Assembly: GCA_034722015.1 (NCBI GenBank)
Contig: JAYENI010000093.1
Coordinates: 1-12,550 of the forward strand
Source: JAJDOJ01 sp034722015
GTDB lineage: Bacteria; Pseudomonadota; Gammaproteobacteria; JAJDOJ01
Reading direction: 5' to 3'
DNA: 12,550 bases
Positions 1-7,186 of the stretch are shown here, one piece after another (the stretch's first letter is position 1; each line of letters begins with the position of its first letter). The notes beneath the pieces are model-generated. The model saw only the letters and a list, made by a program, of their open reading frames with translations, made no database searches and was not told where the DNA came from. The position numbers were made by a program, and so were the translations under genes.

Positions 1-140
1 CCAGTGTCGGTGAGGAACTTACTCAGATCCTCAGTTTGAATCCGAGACCTGATAAAGAAGGGATTAAGACTGTAGATTTCCACCATGTCCCGGTCATCAC
101 GGTGTTTGAATCCGAGACCTGATAAAGAAAGGGCTATTGT
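1..140. CRISPR. End of a CRISPR array (two repeats, two spacers)
   Basis: A 37-base repeat at 34-70 begins GTTTGAATCC and ends GGATTAAGAC. It recurs at 104-140 with the first 26 bases identical and the last 11 largely diverged. The spacer at 71-103 is 33 bases. Bases 1-33 are also exactly 33 bases, so another repeat probably ends just outside the window and the array continues to the left. The repeat ends are partly palindromic (GTTTGAATCC against GTCTTAATCC), which makes orientation ambiguous. A decayed 3' end is typical of the leader-distal repeat and favours plus-strand transcription. Read on the minus strand, however, the repeat ends GGATTCAAAC, close to the usual type III 5' tag ATTGAAAC. 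In that case the leader would lie in 141-282. The nearby csm operon makes a type III association likely. Confidence 0.9.
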
Positions 141-282
141 GGGTGCAGCGAGCGGTGAAAGGTGATTTCTGTCCCGTCCGTTGTGGACGCGCTCATTTTC
201 AGATGCGATCGTGAGGGAGGATACTCATAACGCCAGGTCCTGGCAGCAAGCCTCGCGGCAAAACGATAATGGCGAGTACGGA

Positions 283-837
283 TTACTCTGGCCAGATACG
301 ACCGAAACTCAGTTCAAACCGGCACTTGCCCAGATCGAATTCGTAACATTCGTCGCGGGCGTCCAGTTGCTTGACGTAACGCCCCTCATGCAGGGCGTAG
401 ATCTTCGCGACGCGATTCTCAGGATCGACAATACAGTAATAGTCCACACCTTCTTTCTCGTAAATCTCGTATTTGGTCGTGCGGTCCTTGTGGGCCGTTG
501 AAGGTGAGAGAATCTCGAAGATCAGAGACGGGGCTCGTACGAGAAAATGCTCCGACTCGGGTCGGTAGCAGATCACCATGTTGTCCGGCTGGACGATGGT
601 CTCCTCGGAGACCTTCCAGTCCACGGGCATCAGTCCCATGCAATGTTCGCAATCGCTCAATGCCTCGTCCAGTTCATGGGCCAGCTTGTGGCTTACACGC
701 TGGTGCGTAATGCCGGGTGTGGGAGTCATGGCGTAGGGAATGCCACGGATCAGTTCCCAGTGCCCTTCCCACAACCTGTAGTCGTCGTATGTGTAGTGCG
801 GCAGGTGGTCTGTCTCGCGCATCTGCGATGTGTCCAA
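283..837 (-). CDS. Uma2 family (DUF820) putative restriction endonuclease-like protein
   Basis: The 184-residue product has the Uma2/DUF820 layout of a PD-(D/E)XK-type nuclease fold. An early Glu sits in WELIRG (E28) and His residues at 45 and 50. These are followed by QPD (D85), then EILSPST (E108) and K122, and the strand DYYCIVDPENRVAKIY (132-147). Length is normal for the family. Its biological role is not established; members are common in cyanobacteria, Chloroflexi and purple sulfur bacteria, often in many copies. The open frame starts at a TTG at 837, and an in-frame ATG at 822 (residue 6) is an equally plausible start; neither has a strong ribosome-binding site. It stands alone between the CRISPR array end and a gene-poor gap. 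A second, divergent Uma2 gene lies at the other end of the window. Confidence 0.88.
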   Translation of the reverse strand: MDTSQMRETDHLPHYTYDDYRLWEGHWELIRGIPYAMTPTPGITHQRVSHKLAHELDEALSDCEHCMGLMPVDWKVSEETIVQPDNMVICYRPESEHFLVRAPSLIFEILSPSTAHKDRTTKYEIYEKEGVDYYCIVDPENRVAKIYALHEGRYVKQLDARDECYEFDLGKCRFELSFGRIWPE

Positions 838-1254
838 AACCGAGTTTGTCCGATAAGTGTAGTGTATCTCCCGGTCCCGGATCCCGCATGCACGCGGTAT
901 CGTGGACTACCGGTTGTTCGGCGGTCCGGGGGTGTCGCCGATCCCGCGCGGGCGCGCGCCGCCCCCTTTGACCGTGGCGTCCGGGAGCGAACCGTTTTCC
1001 GGCGTTGACAGGACTTGTTGCTTGACCGGGATTTGCGCGGCAAGCTCGCCATCGCGGCGCTCCCGGGGGGGACGCGGAAAACTGGATTCGTCCGGGACGG
1101 CGAGGTCGTCGCGACTCGGGGAAGGACCCGTGCAACACGGGACTCTCCGGGGCCTCGCGCCCCGGGATTCACAGGTAGTGTATTCCGGGCCGCCGGTCGA
1201 AACGTTTTTTTCCAGCAACGGGCGGATTGCGATCCCGCGATGGAAGGTCGATCC
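838..1254. other. Gene-poor intergenic stretch with tandem hairpins
   Basis: I recognise no protein family in either strand here. Open frames exist on both strands, but they are Arg/Pro/Gly-rich and look like GC-driven shadows. Two strong hairpins sit back to back. One is CCCGTG-CAA-CACGGG at 1127-1141. The other is CCGGGGC-CTCGC-GCCCCGG at 1147-1165. Neither is followed by a T tract on either strand, so a simple intrinsic terminator is not supported. Because a truncated GNAT gene borders the stretch, it may be decayed coding sequence. Confidence 0.6.
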
Positions 1255-1422
1255 CTACAGGATGCGCGCCGCATCGCTCAACGAAATGACCAGCGTCATT
1301 GGGTCGAGCGGCGACTCGACGAATCCATTCTTCGAATGGAAACCTTTCGCGTCCTGCGAGAGTGCGTGAACGAGCAACGCTCTGACGCCTGCGTGTCGCT
1401 TGTCTGTCCGGAACCAGTCATC
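1255..1422 (-). pseudogene. C-terminal fragment of a GNAT acetyltransferase (TacT-like)
   Basis: The minus strand directly after the Card1 stop codon reads in one open frame of about 55 codons to a TAG at 1255-1257. The translation begins DDWFRTDKRHAGVRALLVHA and later contains SKNGFVESPLDPMTLVISL. This is the end of a GNAT N-acetyltransferase: the A/GVRALLVHA strand, a degenerate form of the AkxFYxxxGF motif (AKGFHSKNGF), and the ESPxDPMTL tail. That tail is typical of tRNA-acetylating toxins of the TacT/AtaT type. The acetyl-CoA-binding motif and whole N-terminal half are missing, as is any RHH/DUF1778 antitoxin. It is therefore a remnant without catalytic capacity. It shares the reading frame of the upstream nuclease gene and is separated from it only by the TAG, so a readthrough product would be a fusion. 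Confidence 0.75.
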
Positions 1423-2598
1423 CTACGAGGTGATCCGGCGACCGGACTTCCAGTCCAGAAACAGAGACTTCAACCGGGGTATCTGATCGGGGCCAATAAT
1501 CCGGATGTTCTGGTGTCTGGCCCGGTCCCGCATGAATTCGGTCGGTTCGCGCGCGGACAGGAGCCATGTTTCGCCGAACAGACCACGCGTGTCCTCACTC
1601 AGGCTGTCGATCTTGTAGAGGATGTCGCTGTCTTTTCCGGTATCGCGCCCGTGCTTTAGCGTCTTGCACTCGATGAGCAGCATCCGGTTTCCGTGTACCG
1701 CCACGACATCCAGCTCGTTGGTCGACCTCCGTGTGTCGTCCCAGATCCCCTCTACCCCGAGCCGAACGTCGCAAGGCGACTCGTCTTTCAGGATATGCCA
1801 GGCATATTCCTCCAGCCAGCCTCCGTTGAGGAATTTCACGGCCTCGGCGTTGGTGAACTCGAACCATTCGCCCTTTTCCCAGCGAATCAGTCCGGACTCG
1901 GTGAGTTCGTTCATGGCCTGTTTCCAGCGTCCCGAAGGTTCGCGTGAAAATTTCTGCGTGCGCTTGACGAGTTGGCCGTCATCGTTCAGCGCGCCGCTGG
2001 ATAGTCCGTTGATCGCACCGAGAAAGTCCGGGATGTCGGCGGCGTACTTCCCCAGGTACTTGCACACCGGTTTTCGCGCCTGGATACGGTCGACGTCGCT
2101 CGGGTCGTCGCTGCGCGAGGTCCGGTATCGAAAGCCCTGTGCGGTGAGGTACAGCGGCACGTCCAGTACGTCCCGCAGCGGCATGAATTCGGTATCCCCG
2201 CCTTTCTCTTCCGGCAGGGTCTCTATGCGGCCGTTCGAGGTGTCCGTATAGATGATGCGGTGCGCGATGCCCCGGAACACGTCGAAGAACGCAAGGGTCA
2301 TCAACTTGGTTCCACCGGTGATATTCAGAACCAGCGAGGGCGACTCGCGGATCGCGATGGCCTGATCCGCTATATCGCAGGCATAGTCCTGTATGGCGCG
2401 GAACCCGGATTCCGGCGCATCCGGAAACGGACGCACGGTGATGCCTTCCTTTTCCAGTATCCTCCGGAGCCGCTTGTCGTGCCGTTTTCCGGACATCACT
2501 GCACTGGTTACCAGCCAGACCTCCCCGGGCCGTTCCATGAGGATGGGAATCAGATTGGGCAGGGTCTGACCGGATACGATGACGATGTGGATCAGCAT
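1423..2598 (-). CDS. card1: Card1/Can2-type CARF-PD-(D/E)XK nuclease (DUF1887), type III CRISPR effector
   Basis: This 391-residue protein has the two-part design of Card1 (Can2), the cyclic tetra-adenylate-activated nuclease of type III systems; Card1 of Treponema succinifaciens is of similar size. Residues 1 to about 150 form a CARF domain: a hydrophobic first strand (LIHIVIVSG, 2-10) and the ligand-pocket motif NITGGTK (92-98). Residues from about 175 to 391 form the DUF1887 nuclease. A linker/winged-helix-like part covers 215-255, followed by WLEEY (261-265), NELDVV (294-299, D297) and LLIECKT (307-313, E310 and K312), the PD-(D/E)XK core. All catalytic positions look intact. In the family, ligand binding turns on metal-dependent cleavage of single-stranded DNA and RNA. 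It is encoded alone and divergently from the VapBC pair, 1.4 kb from csm1. The ATG has only a weak ribosome-binding site. The ligand (cA4) is inferred from family membership. Confidence 0.92.
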   Translation of the reverse strand: MLIHIVIVSGQTLPNLIPILMERPGEVWLVTSAVMSGKRHDKRLRRILEKEGITVRPFPDAPESGFRAIQDYACDIADQAIAIRESPSLVLNITGGTKLMTLAFFDVFRGIAHRIIYTDTSNGRIETLPEEKGGDTEFMPLRDVLDVPLYLTAQGFRYRTSRSDDPSDVDRIQARKPVCKYLGKYAADIPDFLGAINGLSSGALNDDGQLVKRTQKFSREPSGRWKQAMNELTESGLIRWEKGEWFEFTNAEAVKFLNGGWLEEYAWHILKDESPCDVRLGVEGIWDDTRRSTNELDVVAVHGNRMLLIECKTLKHGRDTGKDSDILYKIDSLSEDTRGLFGETWLLSAREPTEFMRDRARHQNIRIIGPDQIPRLKSLFLDWKSGRRITS

Positions 2599-2799
2599 AT
2601 TCCGGGAGATGTGGTGAATCGGATTCGGATTGTAACGCCTTGCGGTGCCACGGCGGGATTCGGCGGGTCCGGGGAAGGATGGTCGTCATGCCCGCCCCGC
2701 GGGTTCGGTAGATCTCCTCTCGGGCCGCGGGATGGCGGGTGACCGGGAGGGTGGTCATGACGAACGAACGTCGGGAGTGTTACGCTGTCGTACATCCCC

Positions 2800-2810
2800 C
2801 TCATCATGAG
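2800..2810. promoter_or_regulatory. Possible operator ahead of the RHH antitoxin gene
   Basis: A perfect short inverted repeat, CTCAT-C-ATGAG, ends eight bases before the antitoxin ATG. Ribbon-helix-helix antitoxins usually repress their own promoter by binding such short palindromes, so this is a candidate site. A loose -10-like TACGCT lies upstream at 2781-2786, but no clear -35 is visible. The repeat is short enough to occur by chance. Confidence 0.25.
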
Positions 2811-2818
2811 CACTTGAC

Positions 2819-3034
2819 ATGGGAACCCTCACGATCCGTATCGACGACAAGCTGGAAGAGGAACTGACGCGCCTTGCCAGGAAGACGCAACGCACGAAGA
2901 GCGATCTGGCGCGGGAGGTGTTGCGCCGACACATCGCGCGGGCGCGTTTCGAGGAAGCGCGCCACCTGATCGCGCCCTATGCCGAAGCCGCGGGATACCT
3001 GACCGACGAGGAGGTCTTCCGGGACGTTTCGTGA
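2819..3034 (+). CDS. Ribbon-helix-helix (CopG/RHH) antitoxin
   Basis: The 71-residue product starts MGTLTIRIDDKLEEELTRLA. This is a classic RHH fold: a DNA-contacting strand (TLTIRI, 3-8), helix one (about 10-22), a turn with RTKSDL (25-30), and helix two to about residue 40. The last 30 residues (ARARFEEARHLIAPYAEAAG and onward) would be the segment that wraps and neutralises the toxin. The stop codon overlaps the toxin start by four bases (GTGA), so the two are translationally coupled. The ATG follows CACTTGAC, a poor ribosome-binding site. It should act as a DNA-binding autorepressor together with the PIN toxin. The two-gene layout fits the family well. Confidence 0.9.
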   Translation: MGTLTIRIDDKLEEELTRLARKTQRTKSDLAREVLRRHIARARFEEARHLIAPYAEAAGYLTDEEVFRDVS

Positions 3035-3438
3035 GGGTCTTCCTCGACACCAACGTCCTCGCGAGCGCATTCGGAACACGCGGCCTTTGTCTGGATCTGG
3101 TTCGCCACGTGCTGGACGAACACGATGCCGTCGTCAGCGACGTGGTGCTCCGGGAACTGGAAAAAGCGCTGAAGGACAAGTTCCGCGTCCCCGCCGCGGG
3201 CCGCGAGGCCGCCCCTCTGGCGCTGCTCGAATGCGCCGTGGTGAACCCGCCGGTGGACGCTTCACTGCCCGACTGTCCCGACCCGGCGGATGCGCCGATC
3301 CTGGCGGCCGCACTCGAGGCCCGTGCCGAGGTCTTCGTGACCGGGGACCGGGCGCTGCTGGAGCTGCGGGAAGTGCAAGGCATGGCGATCCTCTCGCCGC
3401 GCGGATTCTGGGAGCGGTTGCCGAAGCACGCCGGCTGA
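3031..3438 (+). CDS. PIN-domain toxin (PIN_3 / COG1569 family, VapC-like)
   Basis: The 135-residue protein is a single PIN domain, a metal-dependent RNase fold. It begins MRVFLDTNVLASAF, with the first catalytic Asp at D6. E42 lies in LRELEKAL, and an acidic cluster CPDPADAPIL follows (D84/D87). VTGDRALL supplies D106, the last conserved acid. Length and the order of the acidic residues match the PIN_3/COG1569 toxin group; these usually pair with RHH antitoxins, as here. The start is a GTG that overlaps the antitoxin stop. All expected acidic residues are present, so it looks active. The RNA target cannot be told from sequence. The pair is inserted between the Card1 gene and the csm operon; I see no evidence that it is part of the CRISPR response. 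Confidence 0.9.
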   Translation: MRVFLDTNVLASAFGTRGLCLDLVRHVLDEHDAVVSDVVLRELEKALKDKFRVPAAGREAAPLALLECAVVNPPVDASLPDCPDPADAPILAAALEARAEVFVTGDRALLELREVQGMAILSPRGFWERLPKHAG

Positions 3439-3598
3439 ATCCGAAGCCCGTGCCATTCAACGGCGCGGCCTGCCGGACTTGCCGTTTCACCAATGATTTG
3501 TCAGAGACTTCGGAAAGATCGGGGGCGTAAATGGGAAGCGCTTATGACCGGGACTGTCGGCGCGCCGCACAACAGCCTTGCGACGAAACGTGACTCCC

Positions 3599-3808
3599 TC
3601 AACCGATCCGGCAGCGGGACATCCAGTCGCGTACGCGGTATTTCAGCCCGGGGAGCGCCTCGGGGCCAATGACGCGGATAAGTCCGGCTACACGCCTGGC
3701 GGACTCTCACAAAACCAGATCGAGCGTGTCCACTTGATCTCGGAGCCAAGATACCTGTCCTCACTCAGGCTGCCGATTTCGCAAAGGATGTCTTTTCCTT
3801 GTTCCGCG
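3599..3808 (-). pseudogene. Frameshifted C-terminal fragment of a second Card1-like (DUF1887) nuclease
   Basis: The minus strand here encodes the tail of a protein homologous to the intact Card1 gene. GKDILCEIGSLSED matches GKDSDILYKIDSLSED of the intact protein. After at least one frameshift, LIRVIGPEALPGLKYRVRDW matches IRIIGPDQIPRLKSLFLDW, and the fragment ends at a TGA at 3599-3601. The DNA also matches: TGTCCTCACTCAGGCTG occurs at 3756-3772 and 1590-1606, and CGGGGCCAAT at 3661-3670 and 1488-1497. The CARF domain and the PD-(D/E)XK core are absent, so it cannot function. The sequence is too diverged for a recent duplication of the intact gene. It is better read as the relic of a related but separate effector that once sat directly upstream of, and divergent to, csm1. 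Confidence 0.85.
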
Positions 3809-4003
3809 AGCGGAGGCCGTGAGCGGCAAGCTTGCGGGGACCGTGGGAACTGGTAAAGTCTGGCATCCTTTTTACCGCTCCTGGAGCGACCCGAATTGGT
3901 TTTCCGGCCAATGTGCTCCGCCACGGCCACTGCGCCGGAAAAACGGGATATCCGGTAACAGGATGACCACTCTACCCGAAACGCGATCAGGGAATCCGCA
4001 CCG
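3809..4003 (+). promoter_or_regulatory. Upstream region of the csm operon
   Basis: These 195 bases separate the Card1-like fragment from csm1 and must carry the operon promoter unless it lies in the relic. I see an inverted repeat ATTGG-N8-CCAAT at 3895-3912, but no convincing -35/-10 pair. Just before csm1, AGGGA at 3989-3993 is a weak Shine-Dalgarno candidate at a long distance from the ATG. Confidence 0.3.
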
Positions 4004-6697
4004 ATGATTGACCAGGAAATGCTGAACGCCTCGTCCCGTGTGGCCCTCTCTGCGTTGCTGCACGACCTCGGCAAGTTCGCCGAACGGGCCAGGATCGATG
4101 CGGCAGTCGAGGTCCTCGACGCCAACAAGCAGTTGTATTGTCCTCATCGTAAACAGCATACCGACGACCCTGGGTATTTCACCCACGTTCATGCGGCATA
4201 CACCGCGATTGCGCTCGATGCGCTCGAGCGGATGTTTCCCGAACTGAAGGGCGAGACGATGACGCCGTTCGCTTCGTGGAAGAGCGTCGGGGCGGACGAT
4301 TCGCTCATCAACGCCGCGGCGAAACACCACAAACCCGAAACCTTTCTGCAGTGGGTGGTCGCCACCGCAGACCGGGTCGCGTCCGGATTCGAACGTTCCG
4401 AATTCGATCGGTACAACGAGGCGCCCGAAGGGACGGTTACCGGGAAGAACCACTATACGGCTCGTCAGTTGACCCTGTTCGAGCAAGTCCGGTTGCAGGG
4501 TGAAAAGGCATCCGCGAAAACGGATTACAAATACCGGTACCGACTCGGACCCCTGAGTCCGGACAACCTGTTCCCGGTCGAGGCGCAGGGGTACGAAACC
4601 AACGACAAGCAGGCCGCCCAGGCGGAGTACCGGAAACTGTGGGATGGATTCATCGAGGCGCTGGGACTGATTCCGGAGTCTCACCGGGGGAGCCTTCCGT
4701 TGTGGCTGGACCATTTCGAGACGGTGTGGGGCGTGTACACCCATGCCATCCCGTCCGCCACGGCCTTCGGCGCCAGGCCGGATGTCTCGCTGTATGACCA
4801 CTCCCGCGCCGTCGCGGCGCTGGCGGTCGCGCTGTGGCGATACCACGCGGACCGGGACGACGAGCCGGATTCGGCCGCCGCCGACATGCGGGGCCGGGGC
4901 GAGGATTGGGACACCCGGAAGTTCCTGCTTATCCAGGGGGACTTTTTCGGTATCCAGGACTTTATTTTCATCTCTGGCGGCGAGACGCAGAAGAAGGCAG
5001 CGAAGCTGATGCGAGGCAGATCGTTCTATGTCTCGCTGCTGACCGAGTGCGCGGCGCTGCGGGTACTCGAGGCCCTGGATGTGCCGGCGACGAGCCAGGT
5101 CATCAACGCGGCGGGCAAGTTTCTGATCGTGGCCCCCAATACGGAAGAAACCGCCGCGAAAGTCCGCGCGGTGCAGGCGGAACTCGACCAGTGGTTCCTC
5201 GAGCGGACCTGGGGAACATCCGGTATCGGCCTGGTCTCGATGCCCGCCTCGTGCAACGATTTCCGGCAGGGTCGTGAGGGAGATGCCGAATCGCCGTTCC
5301 GGCAATTGATGAAACGCCTGTTCGACCAACTGGAGACTGTCAAGCTCCAGCGTTTTTCCCTCTGCCGGGACGAGGCGCCCGCGGTTTTCGACGATTTTCT
5401 CGATTCGTTCGACAACGAAGCCGGCGTGTGCGCCGTCGACGGCCGGTCTCCCGCAAAACGGGAGAACGACATCGGGGGCGGAAGTTACGCAAGCGATCTC
5501 GCGTTCGATCAGATCCGCACGGGAGAATGCCTGACGCGCTACGAACGCGTGCTGATCACGCGCGAATCCCTGGGCATGGATGGCAGTCTGCGGCTTCCGG
5601 TCTTCGGCTATTACATCAATTTCACGGCTTCCGAAGAGATCCGGGGGAAATTCGGCAGGGAGGCCGCGACGGGGAACCTGCGCAGGGCCTGGGATTTTGC
5701 CTTGCCGGATTCGGCCGAGGGGGCGCTATGGAACGGGTACGCACGGCGGCATATCAATGCCTGTGTGCCGCGATGGGACGACAGCGCCGACAGGGAAGCG
5801 GGGCTGGGCAAGTACGAAGGCATCGACGAGTCACTGTCCACGGGGGATGCGAAGACGCTCAACCACATCGCCTGCGAGGACCGTCGATACCGGGAGAACG
5901 GGGGCTGGAAGGGCATCGCGGCACTGATGGCGCTCAAGGGCGATGTGGACAACCTGGGCCTCGTGTTCCAGAGAGGCATGGGTAGCCCGACGTTCGCCAG
6001 GATGGCCGGGCTGTCCCGGCAGATCAATGCGTTCTTCGCCATCTGGCTCCCCTGGGCTTGTCGCCCGGAAGAGGCATACGCCAACACCTACACGGTGTTT
6101 GCGGGGGGAGATGACTTCTTCCTGATCGGCCCCTGGCACTCCCAGATCCGGTTGGCGAGGCACATGCGCCAGGCGTTCTCCCGGTATGTCGCGGCGAACG
6201 GGGAACTCCATTTTTCGGCCGGGCTCAGCATCACGAAGCCCGGCATGCCGGTGCGGCAGTTGGCGGAAATGACGGAAGATGCGCTTGAAGACGCGAAGGC
6301 GCACAATCCACAAGGGGTAGTGCCCGCGCCGAAAAACTCGGTAGCCTGCTTCGGTGAGAGCATGTCCTTCGAGGAGTTCCAGACCCTGTTGTCGCGAGCG
6401 GAACGCCTGTCGGAAATAACAGGTGATTTTGCACTTAGCACCGGATATGTCTATGGCCTGTTGCAACTCGTGGACATGGCGGAACGGGTCGGCGAGAACC
6501 CCGAGAATGCGTTATGGCACTCGTATTTCGCCTATCGTACCCGCCGCATGCTGGAGCGGCGCAAGGGGATGAACGAGGAACAGCGCAGGCGCGTTCAGAA
6601 CGAACTGGCGGACGAGATCGCCGCGAAGGGGATCGAGCGTCACGGGGGCAACTATCGCGTCGCCCTTTTCACTCATCTGTACCAGCAACGAACATAG
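4004..6697 (+). CDS. csm1: Csm1/Cas10, large subunit of type III-A CRISPR complex
   Basis: This 897-residue protein is the signature subunit of a type III-A (Csm) complex. An N-terminal HD nuclease domain carries LLHDLGKF (H20, D21), further His at 61-63 (THVHAAY) and AAAKHH (104-109); it would cut ssDNA during transcription. The first palm-like domain contains QGDFFGIQDFIF (311-322). The second has LKGDVDNLG (644-652) and the cyclase motif FAGGDDFFLI (699-708, GGDD at 701-704), which makes cyclic oligoadenylates from ATP. A helical D4 domain fills the C-terminus. Both catalytic centres look intact. One oddity is the position where most Csm1 proteins have a zinc ribbon: here it reads VCAVDGRSPA (475-484), keeping one Cys of the first CxxC and lacking the second pair. 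Length is at the upper end for the family. First gene of a five-gene operon; csm2 follows after nine bases. Confidence 0.97.
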   Translation: MIDQEMLNASSRVALSALLHDLGKFAERARIDAAVEVLDANKQLYCPHRKQHTDDPGYFTHVHAAYTAIALDALERMFPELKGETMTPFASWKSVGADDSLINAAAKHHKPETFLQWVVATADRVASGFERSEFDRYNEAPEGTVTGKNHYTARQLTLFEQVRLQGEKASAKTDYKYRYRLGPLSPDNLFPVEAQGYETNDKQAAQAEYRKLWDGFIEALGLIPESHRGSLPLWLDHFETVWGVYTHAIPSATAFGARPDVSLYDHSRAVAALAVALWRYHADRDDEPDSAAADMRGRGEDWDTRKFLLIQGDFFGIQDFIFISGGETQKKAAKLMRGRSFYVSLLTECAALRVLEALDVPATSQVINAAGKFLIVAPNTEETAAKVRAVQAELDQWFLERTWGTSGIGLVSMPASCNDFRQGREGDAESPFRQLMKRLFDQLETVKLQRFSLCRDEAPAVFDDFLDSFDNEAGVCAVDGRSPAKRENDIGGGSYASDLAFDQIRTGECLTRYERVLITRESLGMDGSLRLPVFGYYINFTASEEIRGKFGREAATGNLRRAWDFALPDSAEGALWNGYARRHINACVPRWDDSADREAGLGKYEGIDESLSTGDAKTLNHIACEDRRYRENGGWKGIAALMALKGDVDNLGLVFQRGMGSPTFARMAGLSRQINAFFAIWLPWACRPEEAYANTYTVFAGGDDFFLIGPWHSQIRLARHMRQAFSRYVAANGELHFSAGLSITKPGMPVRQLAEMTEDALEDAKAHNPQGVVPAPKNSVACFGESMSFEEFQTLLSRAERLSEITGDFALSTGYVYGLLQLVDMAERVGENPENALWHSYFAYRTRRMLERRKGMNEEQRRRVQNELADEIAAKGIERHGGNYRVALFTHLYQQRT

Positions 6698-6706
6698 GAG
6701 AGCTTC

Positions 6707-7171
6707 ATGGCACAGCAGGGGGGTTACGGGAACCGGCGGGACAATCGGGGCGGTGGTCGAGGTGGGCGTGAACGGGACGCCACGCCGACAATTGATACCG
6801 GCGGCATCGACCTGAAGTCGATCAGCCCCGAACTCTTTGACGACGTGGCAAGGCGCGCCGCGAGAACCGTAGCCGGTAACCGGAAGAGCAACAAACCGAC
6901 GCAGTTGCGCAAGTTCTATGACGAGATCGTCATGTGGGAGACGAAGGTCGCCATGCACCCGGACCGGTTTGACGATTACCTTCCGTTCATCAGAATGCTG
7001 AACGCGAAGGTGGCCTATGCGAAGGGGCGAAACAACCTGGTCGACGAAAACTATGTCGAAATGATGAACCACTGCCTGAGGCAGGTGGATTCGGATCGGA
7101 CCATGCGCGTGTTCAAGTTGTTCATGGAGGCCTTCATGGGTTTCTACAAACTGGAAAGGCCGAAGGACTGA
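6707..7171 (+). CDS. csm2: Csm2, small subunit of type III-A complex
   Basis: The 154-residue product matches Csm2, the mostly helical small subunit that lines the inner filament and helps hold the target RNA. Family signatures are TQLRKFYDEI (64-73), the segment DYLPFIRMLNAKVAYAKGR (89-107), and the C-terminal FKLFMEAFMGFYKLE (136-150). The start has a good ribosome-binding site: AGGAG overlaps the csm1 stop codon seven bases upstream of the ATG. The first ~25 residues are a Gly/Arg-rich, probably disordered tail with RGG-like steps (GGGRGGRER), outside the conserved Csm2 core. This may add non-specific RNA contacts, which is inference. Core length is otherwise normal. Confidence 0.95.
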   Translation: MAQQGGYGNRRDNRGGGRGGRERDATPTIDTGGIDLKSISPELFDDVARRAARTVAGNRKSNKPTQLRKFYDEIVMWETKVAMHPDRFDDYLPFIRMLNAKVAYAKGRNNLVDENYVEMMNHCLRQVDSDRTMRVFKLFMEAFMGFYKLERPKD

Positions 7172-7186
7172 TCAGGAGAGGACCGA

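Noticed and set aside
141..282. CRISPR leader candidate right of the last repeat
   Set aside because: It would be needed only if the array is read on the minus strand. The stretch is not notably AT-rich and shows no promoter, and the decayed repeat beside it argues for the trailer end; left undecided rather than called.
1015..1659. A plus-strand 214-codon frame in the gap and over the card1 3' end
   Set aside because: It overlaps antisense to the GNAT remnant and card1 and shows no family motifs; I could not support it as a gene.
1979..2758. A 259-codon minus-strand frame overlapping card1
   Set aside because: It is out of frame with the CARF nuclease, whose motifs are intact, and has the His/Arg/Pro-rich look of a shifted frame.
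3872..5329. A 485-codon minus-strand open frame opposite csm1
   Set aside because: It is antisense to the clearly conserved csm1, is Arg/Gly/Pro-rich and matches no family I recognise; long antisense frames are expected in GC-rich DNA.
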